The translations under genes and the position numbers were made by a program. Positions 43,645-54,955 of a DNA stretch of 64,000 nt are shown piece by piece (position 1 is the stretch's first letter; every line of letters begins with the position of its first letter). Source of the DNA: Siphonodentalium dalli. Its lineage: Eukaryota > Mollusca > Scaphopoda > Gadilida > Siphonodentaliidae. The notes beneath the pieces were generated by a model. That model had not been told where the DNA came from and did no database searches. It saw only the letters and a program-made list of their open reading frames with translations. The stretch covers positions 138,763,989-138,827,988 of the forward strand of contig CP136068.1 in assembly GCA_032622095.1 (NCBI GenBank), written 5' to 3'.

Positions 43645-44245
43645 TACATACTATCTATACCAAAGAACATCATTTTCTAATTGCAAATTAACCAAATAGA
43701 TATTGCTGTCAAAACTATATTTTTTTACACAGAGCCTGTGTGTTACACTATATTCGTGTTGGTCAACTGCCAATTTGTTGTTGACATCATATCCCAATAA
43801 AACACATAACATGAACTGACATCACATATTGATGACCTAGATTACTAAATGACGTAGATAGTATACCTGGTTGTATTTTTGACTGTGCTGCCATAGACTG
43901 ATGGATTGATATTGGGCTAACTTACTTGGCTGCATGATATAATATCCAAACTGCATATATTTCAGAACAAAAATCAGCTGAGTTTGTAGAAAATAATAAG
44001 GAGAAAATTATATAGATATAAGAAATTAATATAGATTGAGCATGTTTGATTGAGGGGTTTATCACATTCAGTTATCAGAATTGATTCATTTCCAAATATT
44101 GCTAACCACTGTAAACTATAATATAAAATTGCCAAAAAAGTCTTATATACACATCAACATTTTTTTTCAACGCAATTTGGTATTGAGAGTATGTCAGTCG
44201 GCATTCGTCGAATATTTGCCAGGCCGCCAAATATTCGAGGTGGTG
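43645..44245. other. No recognisable feature
   Basis: AT-rich DNA; the same holds for its duplicate at 47741-48341. Confidence 0.4.
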
Positions 44246-44362
44246 AAAAATAACAGATTTCAAAACTCAAAATCCAATAACTCAGGGATTTGGTGGGTGG
44301 GTTCCTCTACTCAGATCTAATATTTTTTACCTCCCGAAGCCAAAGAAATAGTAGGGGTGTTA
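44246..44362 (+). mobile_element. Diverged MITE-A right half
   Basis: GGGTTCCTCTACTCAGATCTAATATTTT and CGAAGCCAAAGAAATAGTAG resemble the MITE-A right half. Duplicate at 48342-48458. Confidence 0.6.
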
Positions 44363-44825
44363 ACCCTTTCAGTGCCAGGGGAAAAATAACAGATTTCAAA
44401 ACTCATTTACGGTCTGTAAAATCGTTGTTTTGTTTTTTTGTTTTTAGATTTTTTTGGGTTGAATTTTTTTTTGGAGTATGCTTAAGCATGCTATAGCGAA
44501 TATAAAAACAAACTGGATAAAACATTAGGGGCATGTTATAACTCAAAACTATCACCAAGTATTCATAGTAATAATTTTGAACTTTGAAGCCCATGAAAAA
44601 CGTAAGATTCCCTGGCACGAAACCTACAAAATAAGTCTGTTAAAGAATATAAGAAAAAATTATTAAAATTGTAAAAAATAATAACAAATGATGAAAAATT
44701 GTTAGGCCAATGCATTCTCTTATATGTGCGAGGCGACCTATGGTCGACTCGAATATATAAGATAATGCATTGGCACAGGGTATATGGGTTGATACAAAAA
44801 TCGGACCTGGCACTCAAAGGGTTAA
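44360..44825 (-). mobile_element. MITE-C variant with CAGTGCCAGG ends
   Basis: TTAACCCTTTCAGTGCCAGG and CCTGGCACTCAAAGGGTTAA; the hairpin is at the right side. Same subfamily as 22711-22937 in reverse orientation. Duplicate at 48456-48916. Confidence 0.85.
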
Positions 44826-45244
44826 CTTGGATTGCGTATCTTTAAATACAAGTGATGGATAACAAAATCAGTATCATTCATAAACAAGATAGTTTTATTT
44901 TTTCAGGTGGCAATGTACATGTAATTCTAATAAACTAAAAATATAAATAAAAACAAAAAACAGGCTTCATGAAAATATAATATAGAATTCTGTTCAGAGT
45001 ACATTGTATATAATTAAGGCCTTTGATCGTGTTTCTGTCAACATCTCTTATCCCTCCTTCTAACGTACAAACCTTGACCAATTATAAAGCTAAGGTGTAT
45101 AAATGTTTTATTCAGAATACTATGTACAAGAATCTAGTGTATACTGGAAATTTCATATCAGTGACAACGTAGCTACAAAGAACAGCACAATGCACTTACT
45201 CCAAAATTGTATGTGATCATAGGATTACTGCATGGTTCTGGCGT
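44826..45244. other. No recognisable feature
   Basis: AT-rich DNA; duplicate at 48917-49340. Confidence 0.4.
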
Positions 45245-45404
45245 ATTTTATAAGTTACGGGACGCTTAGTGGTCGGAAATGGTGTCATGTGAGGCGAAGT
45301 TAGATCAATATTAGGCGAGGCCGTAGGCCGAGCCTAATATTGATCTCGCTGAGCCTCACATGACACCATATCCGACCACTAAGCGTCCCGTAACGTATTT
45401 ATTA
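45245..45404. repeat. Hairpin element AAGTTACGGGACGCTTAGTGG
   Basis: TTACGGGACGCTTAGTGGTC...GGTGTCATGTGAGGC pairs with GCCTCACATGACACC...GACCACTAAGCGTCCCGTAA. An inner stem GATCAATATTAGGC / GCCTAATATTGATC sits on the loop. Shortened copy at 49341-49480, half copy at 49868-49925. Confidence 0.85.
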
Positions 45405-45443
45405 TGTCAGTGGACAAAATCCAGCATATCCATTTAATTAATC

Positions 45444-48400
45444 GTCGACTCGCATATATAAGAGAATGCATTGGCACAGGGCATAACTGTAACTATCACA
45501 ATGTGATCAAGGAGCCGGTTCCAATGATATCCATATTTGTATGGTTCTATTGAGACAGACCGAAGATATTTTAGGCTGTTAAAGCTTTATTTGGCCAGTT
45601 TGTTGGGTAAAGGGTTAAAAATATTTCACAATAAATGTTTTTGAATGTTTGATACGCATAATGGCTTTTCCTGTATATGTTCAGATTATCGGAACAGATT
45701 AAAAAAATATGACGATACTTTTTGTTAACAGCATCAGTTTGCCCTAACAACATCATAGCAATTCAGCAGGACCCAACTGCATCATAGCACATTAGCAGGA
45801 CCCCTTGACCAGAGGTGGTAGCATGACTGTGATTAATCATCATTATGTTTATAACTCATTCACATATTTTTGAATGTATCTATAACGTGGGTAAATATTT
45901 TTTAATAAATATTTGAAATTAAATGTTTTCTATTTTTGGTCTACCTTGTCGAAAGTTTGAATATAGACATAACAGCTGGACATATAGGATTATTTTCAAC
46001 AGTCAAGTTTATATATAGTCCAGGTGGCTTCACCTGACAAAAGCACAGGGGTTCAGGAACTGTTTTCCTTTTTAAAGGATGGCCTTTACGATGAGTATTG
46101 CTATTACAAAAAGTCACATCCGATAAAACCACCATAAACCGGAAGAATATTAAAATATAGACACATTTTGTTCTTATACCAATGAACCAATCTGAAATAT
46201 CACTTGAATAGCATTTTATTGTCAAGTTCGTATCTATTGTTAGTAAACAAAAGCCATATTATGATACATGTACAGTACAGTGCGTAAAGAATGTGCGGAA
46301 TGCAAAACACCCCACTAAGTGTACTTTGGTACCGAATCTGACCACGAAGGGTATCTATTGTCTCTTCTTATACCAATCTTTTATATCCATTATTTTATAT
46401 ACAGTAATGCCCAAAATAATTGTATAATCAGTGATTTAGAGGGACAGGGATTATTTTTCAGTGACAAAATGGCATTGTCTGGTATTTACAAACAAGCCTA
46501 AGTTTAATAGTGTGCCTGTCATTTGCAGAATGAGGTCCCCAGAGGGTGAATTTAGTGATGCTATTCCGCATAGTGGGCTAGCATCACTAAATTCACCCTC
46601 TGGGGACCTCATTCTGCTAAGGCCTCATCTTCTCTGGAAAGTTTCTTTATTATCAAATATCTATACTAACTTCTTCACATAGATTCTATTTCTTTTTAGT
46701 TTAGTTTCTCTATATCCCGTATGCAGCCGACACATTGCATAATCGAGGTTTCCAATGGGTGGACATCGCAATATTCACCATTTGAGAACTTCAATCTGAA
46801 TCTATATCTCCTATAGCAGATGAGGCCATGCAGAATGAGGTCCCCAGAGGGTGAATTTGGTATGCTAGCCCACTGTGCAGGATAGCATCACTGAATTCAC
46901 CCTCTGGGGACCTCATTCTGCAAATGACAGGCACACTAAACTCAGGCTTGAGTGGAACAAAGTCAACAATAATCAGGCCTCAAAATATGGTGCTGGACTT
47001 TTGCAGAATGAGGTCCCCAGAAGGTGAATTTAGTTACACTATCCCACAGTTGGATAGCATCACTAAAATGACTAAATTCACCCTCTGGGGACCTCATTCT
47101 ACCGGAAAGTATCTTCTTTCATGTATTATCAAGTTAATAGAAGTGTATAAGGATACATATTCATTGGAGGGAAATGTTCAGATAATAGTGGTTGTTTTGT
47201 TGAACTACAGTAATGCTCTAATTAATTGACCTCTTAACCAGAGCAGAATTATGGGTAACTTTTCAGGATTTAGTCGGAAATATGGCTTTTTGCCATTCAT
47301 CGGAAAGCTCTCGGTGAGAGCTTTCCGATGAATGGCAACAAGCCATATTTCCAACTAAATCCTGAAGAGTTACCCATAATTATGTTGTGGTTAAGAGGTC
47401 GATTAATTAGAGCATTACTGTATACGTTTGTTGATCTAAGAGATAACTACTCATCAATGAGTATTTAGTATAGAAAGGGTTAACAAAATATTTGCTGAAA
47501 ACCAAATGCTTATACAGTAATGCCATAAATAATCGACTCCTTAACCACAGCAGAATTGTGGGTAATTTTTCAGGATTTAGTCAGAAATATGGCTTGTCGC
47601 CATTCATCGGAAAGCTCTCAGCCATATTTATGAGTGAGAGCTTTCCGATGAATGGCGACAAGCCATATTTCTGACTAAATTCTGAAAAATTACCCACAAT
47701 TCTGCTGTGGTTAAGGAGTCGATTATGTATGGCATTACTGTACATACTATCTATACCAAAGAACATCATTTTCTAATTGCAAATTAACCAAATAGATATG
47801 GCTGTCGAAACTATATTTTTTTACACAGAGCCTGTGTGTTACACTATATTCGTGTTGGTCAACTGCCAATTTGTTGTTGACATCATATCCCAATAAAACA
47901 CATAACATGAACTGACATCACATATTGATGACCTAGATTACTAAATGACGTAGATAGTATACCTGGTTGTATTTTTGACTGTGCTGCCATAGACTGATGG
48001 ATTGATATTGGGCTAACTTACTTAGATGTATGATATAATATCCAAACTGCATATATTTCAGAACAAAAATCAGCTGAGTTTGTAGAAATTAATAAGGAGA
48101 AAACTATATAGATATAAGAAATTAATATAGATTGAGCATGTTTGATTGAGGGGTTTATCACATTCAGTTATCAGAATTGATTCATTTCCAAATATTGCTA
48201 ACCACTGTAAACTATAATATAAAATTGCCAAAAAAGTCTTATATACACATCAACATTTTTTTTCAACGCAATTTGGTATTGAGAGTATGTCAGTCGGCAT
48301 TCGTCGAATATTTGCCAGGCCGCCAAATATTCGAGGTGGTGAAAAATAACAGATTTCAAAACTCAAAATCCAATAACTCAGGGATTTGGTGGGTGGGTTC

Positions 48401-49521
48401 CTCTACTCAGATCTAATATTTTTTACCTCCCGAAGCCAAAGAAATAGTAGGGGTGTTAACCCTTTCAGTGCCAGGGGAAAAATAACAGATTTCAAAACTC
48501 ATTTACGTTCTGTAAAATCGTTGTTTTGTTTTCAGATTTTTTTGGGTTGAATTTTTTTTTGGAGTATGCTTAAGCATGCTATAGCGAATATAAAAACAAA
48601 CTGGATAAAACCTTAGGGGCATGTTATAACTCAAAACTATCACCAAGTATTCATAGTAATAATTTTGAAGCCCATGAAAAACGTAAGATTCCCTGGCACG
48701 AAACCTACAAAATAAGTCTGTTAAAGAATATAAGAAAAAATTATTAAAATTGTAAAAAATTGTAAAAAATAATAACAAATGATGAAAAATTGTTAGGCCA
48801 ATGCATTCTCTTATATGTGCGAGGCGACCTATGGTCGACTCGCATATATAAGATAATGCATTGGCACAGGGTATATGAGTTGATACAAAAATCGGACCTG
48901 GCACTCAAAGGGTTAACTTGGATTGCGTATCTTTAAATACAAGTGATGGATAACAAAATCAGTATCATTCATAAACAAGATAGTTTTATTTTTTCAGGTG
49001 GCAATGTACATGTAATTCTAATAAACTAAAAATATAAATAAAGACAAAAAACAGGCTTCATGAAAATATAATATAGAATTCTGTTCAGAGTACATTGTAT
49101 ATAATTAAGGCCTTTGATCGTGTATCTGTCAACATCTCTTATCCCTCCTTCTAACGTACAAACCTTGACCAATTATAAAGCTAAGGTGTATAAATGTTTT
49201 ATTCAGAATACTATGTACAAGAATCTAGTGTATAAGTATACTGGAAATTTCATATCAGTGACAACGTAGCTACAAAGAACAGCACAATGCACTTACTCCA
49301 AAATTTTATGTGATCATAGGATTACTGGTTCTGGCGTCTTTTATAAGTTACGGGACGCTTAGTGGTCGGATATGGTGTCATGTGAGGCGAAGTGAGATCG
49401 CCCGAGCCTAATATTGATCTCGCTGAGCCTCACATGACACCATATCCGACCACTAAGCGTCCCGTAACGTATTTATTATGTCAGTGGACAAAATCCAGCA
49501 TATCCATTTAATTAATCGTCG
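45444..49521 (+). repeat. 4.1-kb tandem segmental duplication, copy 2
   Basis: Collinear with 41349-45443. Contained elements are: MITE-C right half 45444-45618, MITE-E 46509-46936, single hairpin 46990-47108, MITE-D 47208-47420 and 47515-47740, MITE-A piece 48342-48458, MITE-C variant 48456-48916, hairpin 49341-49480. Differences are scattered substitutions and short indels. Confidence 0.93.
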
Positions 49522-50330
49522 CTGTAATTTATTGTAATTTGGTAAGATAATGTGTCTCTTTGGCCATTAACTTATGTAACGACGTCACAGCGACGCGTCA
49601 TGGACGTTGAACGTCAACGCAATGAGTCAATGGCTAATTATCAGAAGTAGGACAACTTGTTGAGTTTGATAGTTAATTTATGAGTCTTTAGAATTCCTCA
49701 AATATATCGCATTCAGGTTTTGGTACAGTCATGGTACTATGTCTTTAAATTCACAGAAAATGATTTCCGACAGATATCCCATTTCTTGGTGCCAAAATAC
49801 ACCAAAAATATCCTCGAGGTGACAGAGTTTCTGGAAAAAAACAAGATGGCGGATAAGCACTTAATATTGATTTCATATTAGCTCACGTGACACCATATCC
49901 GATCACTAAGCGTCCCGTAACGTATTTATTATGTCAGTGGACAAAATCCAGCATATCACTTTATTTAATCGTCGCTGTAATTTATTGTTATTTGGTAAGA
50001 TAAATGTGTCGTCCATGGCCATTAACGTATGTAACGTCACAGTGACGCGTCATGGGCGTTGAACGTCGACGCATTGAGTCAATGGCTAATCACCAGAAGT
50101 AAGACAACTTGTTGGGTTTGATAGTTAATTTATGAATCTTTAGAATTCCTCAAATATATAGCATGCATATTTTGGTACATGGTACTATGTCTTTAAATTC
50201 GCAGAAAATGATTTCCGACAAATATCCCATTTCTTGGTGTCAAAATACACCAAAAATATCCTCGAGGTGACAGAGTTTCTGAAAAACAAGATGGCTGATA
50301 AGCACCTAATATTGATTTCATATTGGGTCA
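49432..50330 (+). repeat. Tandem direct repeat, two units of about 450 bp
   Basis: Unit 1 (49432-49882) and unit 2 (49883-50330) both run through CCACTAAGCGTCCCGTAACG-like, GACAAAATCCAGCATATC, GACGCGTCATGG-CGTTGAACGTC, ATTTCCGACA-ATATCCCATT and CCTCGAGGTGACAGAGTTTC. They are more diverged than the 4.1-kb copies, so this is an older event. It starts in the right arm of the hairpin element. Confidence 0.85.
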
Positions 50331-51053
50331 CTGACCTAATATGGGTTCATATACCATCACTATTTATCGACGCTGATTGGCTAATCACAAGAGCTGACAT
50401 AATAAATATATATGTCTGTCTCTTCGTTGTTTTTTTCTCCCAGACCGATTTCAACCAAATTTGGTGTGGTGATTCGGGGTACCCTGGTGGAGGTTATATA
50501 ACGGCGTTAGTTTTACAAAATTTGTATTTGATTTTTTTTTTAAATAATAAAAATTTAATTAAATAATATTAAATAACAAACAAACAAAATTAAAATAAGC
50601 TCACTACGGGTTTATATGATAATCATTTAAGTCCAATATGAATATTTAGATAAAATATTAACCTATTTGCACGAGGATATGTTGCTGCACCAGATTTACG
50701 TTCTTAAATTATAATGTGTTTCCGCTGTGGCCCGCACCACCTAGCGGAATAACGGATATATTAGTCCAATATGGGCTTGTTCCAGAAGCTTATGTGTCCA
50801 ATATGGACCAATGTCAATATTTAGGTCCAATATGAACCTATTTGCATTATGTCTGTTCGAATTTTCTCCCAGACCCCTGGATCGATTTCAAACAAATTTG
50901 GTGTGGTGACTCGGTGTACCATGGCGGAGCTTACAGCGGCATTATTATTAAATTTTTTTTCTTCAAAATTTTGATTACATTAAACAGATTTAATTATATA
51001 ATTAATTAAATAACAAACGAAAAAAAATCTCTATGTGCTTATTTCAGAATCAA
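50331..51053. repeat. AT-rich DNA with two CAAATTTGGTGTGGTGA modules
   Basis: TTCTCCCAGACC...GATTTCAACCAAATTTGG...GGTGATTCGGGGTACC at 50435-50490 recurs at 50865-50925 and, inverted and diverged, at 60710-60770. GTCCAATATG occurs repeatedly between 50630 and 50850. No gene seen. Confidence 0.55.
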
Positions 51054-51530
51054 TTAAAGGTACTCAACCCGATAAAACTCCTCTCAATTACTATTTCAAT
51101 GGCTTCGGGGGTCAAACATATTTGATTCGAGTCGAGGAAGTCACCCATCAAAGCTCAGATTTGTTAGATATCGATTTTAGAAATCTATTATTTTTCATTA
51201 TCGGGAATACTATCTGGCCCAGAACTCAGTCAAAATTCCATTAAAATTACCACTTGATTTTAGAGTTATCCATCCTTGTCTGTTTGAATAGATTTGGAGA
51301 ACACATCCAGAGCAGATTACGGCAGTTAGCAGTACTCATCTCGAGTTTATAACAAATTTCAAAAATCAATATCTAATAACTCTGAGCTTTGTTTGATGGG
51401 TTCCTCGACTCGAATCAAATATTTTTTACCCCCAAAGCCAAAGAAATAGTAATATAGGACCCTCCGATCGGATTGTTGTTGTTGGAATCTGTTGAGATGG
51501 GGACCCTCTTTACGGGTTGAGTACCTTTAA
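51054..51530 (+). mobile_element. MITE-A copy 2
   Basis: TTAAAGGTACTCAACCCGAT and GGGTTGAGTACCTTTAA with TTAA at both sides; collinear with copy 1. Confidence 0.9.
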
Positions 51531-51555
51531 GTCCAATATGAACTTCTGTGATCTA

Positions 51556-51579
51556 AAAAAAAAAAAAAAAAAAAAAAGG
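51556..51579. repeat. Poly-A run
   Basis: About 24 A. No retroelement was recognised immediately upstream, so its origin is unclear. Confidence 0.8.
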
Positions 51580-51700
51580 TAATGCATGGCCTCTGACGTA
51601 CAATAAAGTCTGTTTCAGCTAGTTGTTAATTGAATATGACATGTGCCTGACCTGATTTTATCATATTGTATAGAATAGTGGCTTCTTGATAAAAATAATT

Positions 51701-52302
51701 TCATTCAAACAGAAAAGTGATGGACGCAGTAATCAACATTATGCCGAAAAACTCAATAAGTGCAACAATGATGTTGGGCAACAGGCCGAGACCTTGTTCA
51801 GTCATCGCGCAGAATTTCTTAAGGACAGCGTCTTGTATCTTCCCATCGCCCACTTGCAGGCATATCGCCCTCAGTGACGTGGGATCGATTGGTATCTTAA
51901 ATAACCACCAAAAGAACTTCATTACCACGAGAAGCACCATCGAGAACACGGCGATGTAGGCAACCCGCTTTATTCGTGCGCCCATCCCCTGCCGAGCCTG
52001 TCCACCCGCGCCGTCGTTCGCATCACCAGCTTGGTTCGGATTCTGAATTACCCGGACGCGATTTACTGGGTTGCACACAGACCATAAGAATTCAAGAATG
52101 GGGACATCGAGTTCTGGTTTGGTTGATCGGAGGCGGTTGAAGTTGAGGTTATTGTCCATATCATCACAATAGTTGCTGCATGATAATGTTTGGCGCCTGT
52201 CCAATCCAAAAGCGGCTACGGCTGCGCCAATATTTGTATCTATCATCCCCACGTTGTTAGCATGCTTATCCCGCTTCGTGAGAACAACCGATATTGGAAT
52301 AT
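51701..52302 (-). CDS. IFI44-like GTPase, last exon: TKxD motif and two membrane segments
   Basis: The exon starts after TTCTATTTCAG and reads IPISVVLTKRDKH. TKRD after a hydrophobic strand is the guanine-specifying G4 motif. Further on, FGLDRRQTLSCSNYCDD and LDVPILEFLWSVCNP correspond in order to the end of the G domain in IFI44-like proteins (a hydrophobic strand ending in NY, then ID..IL). After a Gly/Gln/Ala-rich linker come two hydrophobic segments, VAYIAVFSMVLLVVMKFFWW and LLPNIIVALIEFFGIMLITA, and the stop at 51701-51703. The two membrane segments at the C-terminus suggest membrane anchoring, unlike the soluble IFI44 of vertebrates. The frame is clean over 200 codons. The family name rests on motif order; other GTPases of the same fold are possible. 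Confidence 0.65.
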
Positions 52303-52378
52303 CTGAAATAGAAGATTATACAGCCTCTTGTCTTACTAAACACTCGCGGACGAGTAGTTGCCTTGGGAAATTTTAAGA

Positions 52379-52422
52379 TAATAAGTTCAACAGGTCGTTT
52401 GTTGGATCTGAACATTTCCAAT
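52379..52422. mobile_element. MITE-F fragment
   Basis: AGATAATAAGTTCAACAGGT and GATCTGAACATTTCC match the MITE-F hairpin ends. Confidence 0.5.
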
Positions 52423-52444
52423 TACTATGAAAGTTATCAAAGAA

Positions 52445-53256
52445 AATATATGGCCGTCTTGCATATTTAAGACAATTGAAATATTCTTTAAATAGGAAAA
52501 CTTTAGACATAATTTATCGAGCGTACGTATACTTCCCCTGTACTTATGTATTATGCTGACGTTGTCTGGGACTCCGCCCCAGCAAATGCAATTTCAAAAT
52601 TAGATCGCACCCATGCAGACGCGGGTCGAATTATTACAGGTCTTATACGCGATCCGTCCCTGTAAAAAAACTTGCTTGTAGAATTGGGGTGGCAAACGTT
52701 AACAAACAGAAGAAAATCTCATAGAATGAATATCATGTACAGAATAACTAATAACAAGACCCCGAAATACCTCAACAATCTCGTACCTACCCGCCCCGAA
52801 TCAGCTGCTACATATGATTTTAGAGATAAAACAAGTTTTCCTCCATACTCGTTTAAAAGAAATGAGCATTTTGAACACAAATTTTTCTCGAATACAACTA
52901 AAGAATGGAACACCCTGTCAAATAAAATCAAAGAATCATCTTCCCTTCGTATTTTTAAAACAAAATACCTAACGGATGATCCAGTTCTTGCGCCATGTGC
53001 ACCAGACTATTTCAATTTCGGAAATCGCGCGATAAACATCATTCATTGTAAACTTCGAAATTACTGTAGCGATTTAAACGCTGACAAATTATCTAACTTC
53101 ATATCGGACAACCCAAGCTGCCGTTGTGGTCACCCGACAGAAGAAGCAAATGTCCGCTCGTATTCATCGTATTATATATCTCTCCTACACATTGTGCTTA
53201 CGACTATACAATTAACCCTATCATTACAATCACTGGGGAAAGGATGTTTATCCTAG
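52445..53256 (+). pseudogene. LINE reverse transcriptase C-terminal fragment
   Basis: The fragment starts YGRLAYLRQLKYSLNRKTLD, shifts frame once near 52530, continues YADVVWDSAPANAISKLDR and GRIITGLIRDPSL, meets a stop at 52663-52665, and goes on LLVELGWQTLTNRRKSHRMN, NNKTPKYLNNLVP, EWNTLSNKIKESSSLRIFKT and LSNFISDNPSCRCGHPTEEA. This order is the region after the RT core in Jockey/CR1-type non-LTR retrotransposons, ending in a Cys/His-containing motif. The RT core, endonuclease and 5' part are missing, which fits the usual 5' truncation. The 3' edge matches 54708-54855. It is a dead copy. Confidence 0.85.
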
Positions 53257-53289
53257 ATCCAGGAACATATCAACTATATCTATACTTAG

Positions 53290-53440
53290 GAGATAAACAT
53301 ACCCTGTTGAGTTGTACATTCTGGGATTCGAGCATGGAAACAGTTTGTGAACAAGCCGGCTTGCCGGCGAGTTCACAAACTGTTTTCATGCTCGAATCCC
53401 AGAATATACAACGAAACAGGGTACGTTTATCTCCATTGTA
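53290..53440. repeat. Long hairpin with AAGCCGGCTTGCCGGC loop
   Basis: GATAAACATACCCTGTTGAG..., TTCTGGGATTCGAGCATGGA and AACAGTTTGTGAAC pair with GTTCACAAACTGTT, TCATGCTCGAATCCCAGAA and GTTTATC. The arms are about 70 bases with few mismatches. Confidence 0.88.
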
Positions 53441-53603
53441 ATTCAATCTAGCAACGAATTCGCAAAAAAACTGTATAAAAAGTTTCATTTAGTCATTTTC
53501 ATGACACGAATCGAGACTTTCATTTTGCCGTTGTCACCGTGCACAAATCGTTGGGGTTTGTTCATTGCATTACTCGGAACACTGCTCCGTAACCATTTCC
53601 TGT

Positions 53604-53810
53604 GGGCGGGTTGGCTCGTTTCGCTACTCCGTTCTGCGCCGATGAAATTGTACCGTGCCACATTCAGATTTGATGCACGCTGAAGCGGCCGATGAACGGT
53701 ATCTATAGTCAACAACGCGCGGGTGTGTTCGTTTCACTACTCGTTCTGCGCCGATGGAATTTGGCCGTGCTACATTCAGATTTGATGCACGCTGAAGCGG
53801 CCGATGTCGG
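53604..53810 (+). repeat. Tandem duplication, about 110 bp
   Basis: CGTTCTGCGCCGATG-AATT, CATTCAGATTTGATGCACGC and TGAAGCGGCCGATG occur twice in the same order. Confidence 0.85.
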
Positions 53811-53955
53811 TGAATCGAAAACGAAAGTTAGCCGCTCTCGGCCAATCAAAATGTTTGTTTTTAGTGACAAATACTCAATTGAATTACAATATCTTATGTA
53901 CCACTGCAGAAGTTTCCACGTAGAGGAAACTAAAATTTGATTAAATCCGAGTGTA

Positions 53956-54707
53956 CATAAGATAGATGGATCTATAACCTATAATCGCGAAACCGGAAAA
54001 ATCAACACATGGATATTCATACACAAACAATCAACATCAAACGAAAATAGAGTTATTTATCCATGGCGAGTCTGGTAAAGAGTATGTCACTGGGCACTGG
54101 TTTATCAGCGAACAGTTAATTGTCCAAGAGGCTGAGAAGAAAGACATGTCCGACAGGCGAATAGAAAGGAAGATAAATGTCCAATGTAGAACCATCAAAC
54201 GAGAATCCATGGGCAGGTAATGAAAACAGTATGTAACATCAGTGTGTGTGGACTAAAACACACATTAAGTACAGTTAATATCGACAGCAGTAATCAAGGA
54301 AGATTATTGTGAGTGGCAGTGCGGTGTGTGGGTATGCAGTGGTGAATGTAGAGTTGGCCGTGTACGGAAACAATGATAGTCCAGAAGGTTTGATACTTTT
54401 ATATTTTAAATAAGTCTCTGTCGGTAAGCACTATGTACATGTTGTATATATATGTTGTTGGTAGCAAGTTTCACGGTGAAGTTAAGTTCCCTCTCGAGAA
54501 CGGTAGTTATTTCCAGAGGTGGTATCATGTGTCCAAATAAGGTCTGAGGTATCATGATATCCATGTTATCTGTACTCTCACTATAGCGTATATCACACTA
54601 TTGTTACTGGATTATTCTACTCTTCTGTTCATACCTGTGTTGTACAATGAGTAGGCTACAACCAGTCATCAACTATTAATGTATGATCGTGTTAATTATG
54701 TGTGTAC
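53956..54707. other. No recognisable feature
   Basis: No frame or repeat was recognised. Confidence 0.4.
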
Positions 54708-54955
54708 AAGTACGTGCGTATTCATCGTATTATATATCTCTCCTACACATTGTGCTTACGACTATATAATTAACCCTATATATCATTACAATCACTGGGG
54801 AAAGGAAGTTTATCCTAGATCCAGGAACATATCAACTATATATATACTATCTTATGTGCTATCGGACAGACCCCCCCCCACCCCCCCCCCCCCCCCCCCC
54901 ACTGCAGAAGTTTCCACGTAGAGGAAACTAAAATTTGATTAAATCCGAGTGTATA
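54708..54955 (+). repeat. Shortened duplicate of 53150-53955
   Basis: 54713-54850 matches 53156-53285 (GTATTCATCGTATTATATAT, AATCACTGGGGAAAGGA, ATCCTAGATCCAGGAACATA). After a poly-C tract, 54901-54953 matches 53903-53955 (CTGCAGAAGTTTCCACGTAG). The hairpin and 110-bp repeat of the longer copy are absent here. Confidence 0.8.

Larger units (their letters stand above)
41349..45443 (+). repeat. 4.1-kb tandem segmental duplication, copy 1
   Basis: The block is repeated directly at 45444-49521 with an offset of 4095-4096 bases and near-identity by eye. The left boundary is inside hairpin 2 of the MITE-C at 41149-41523. The junction at 45443 joins ATTAATC to GTCGACTCGCAT. Both parent edges share GTCG, suggesting a microhomology-mediated or hairpin-induced event. 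The copies contain MITE-E, MITE-D (two), MITE-C variant and a short hairpin element. Copy 2 has small indels, notably a 35-base loss in the hairpin near 49400. Confidence 0.93.

Noticed and set aside
41349-49521. The 4096-base spacing of duplicated frames as something designed
   Set aside because: The offset is 4095 at the junction and becomes 4096 after a one-base indel; it is coincidence.
50234-50566. 110-codon frame containing ILEVTEFLKNKMADKHL
   Set aside because: It spans the 450-bp repeat and AT-rich DNA; the other repeat unit has it broken, so no evidence of selection.
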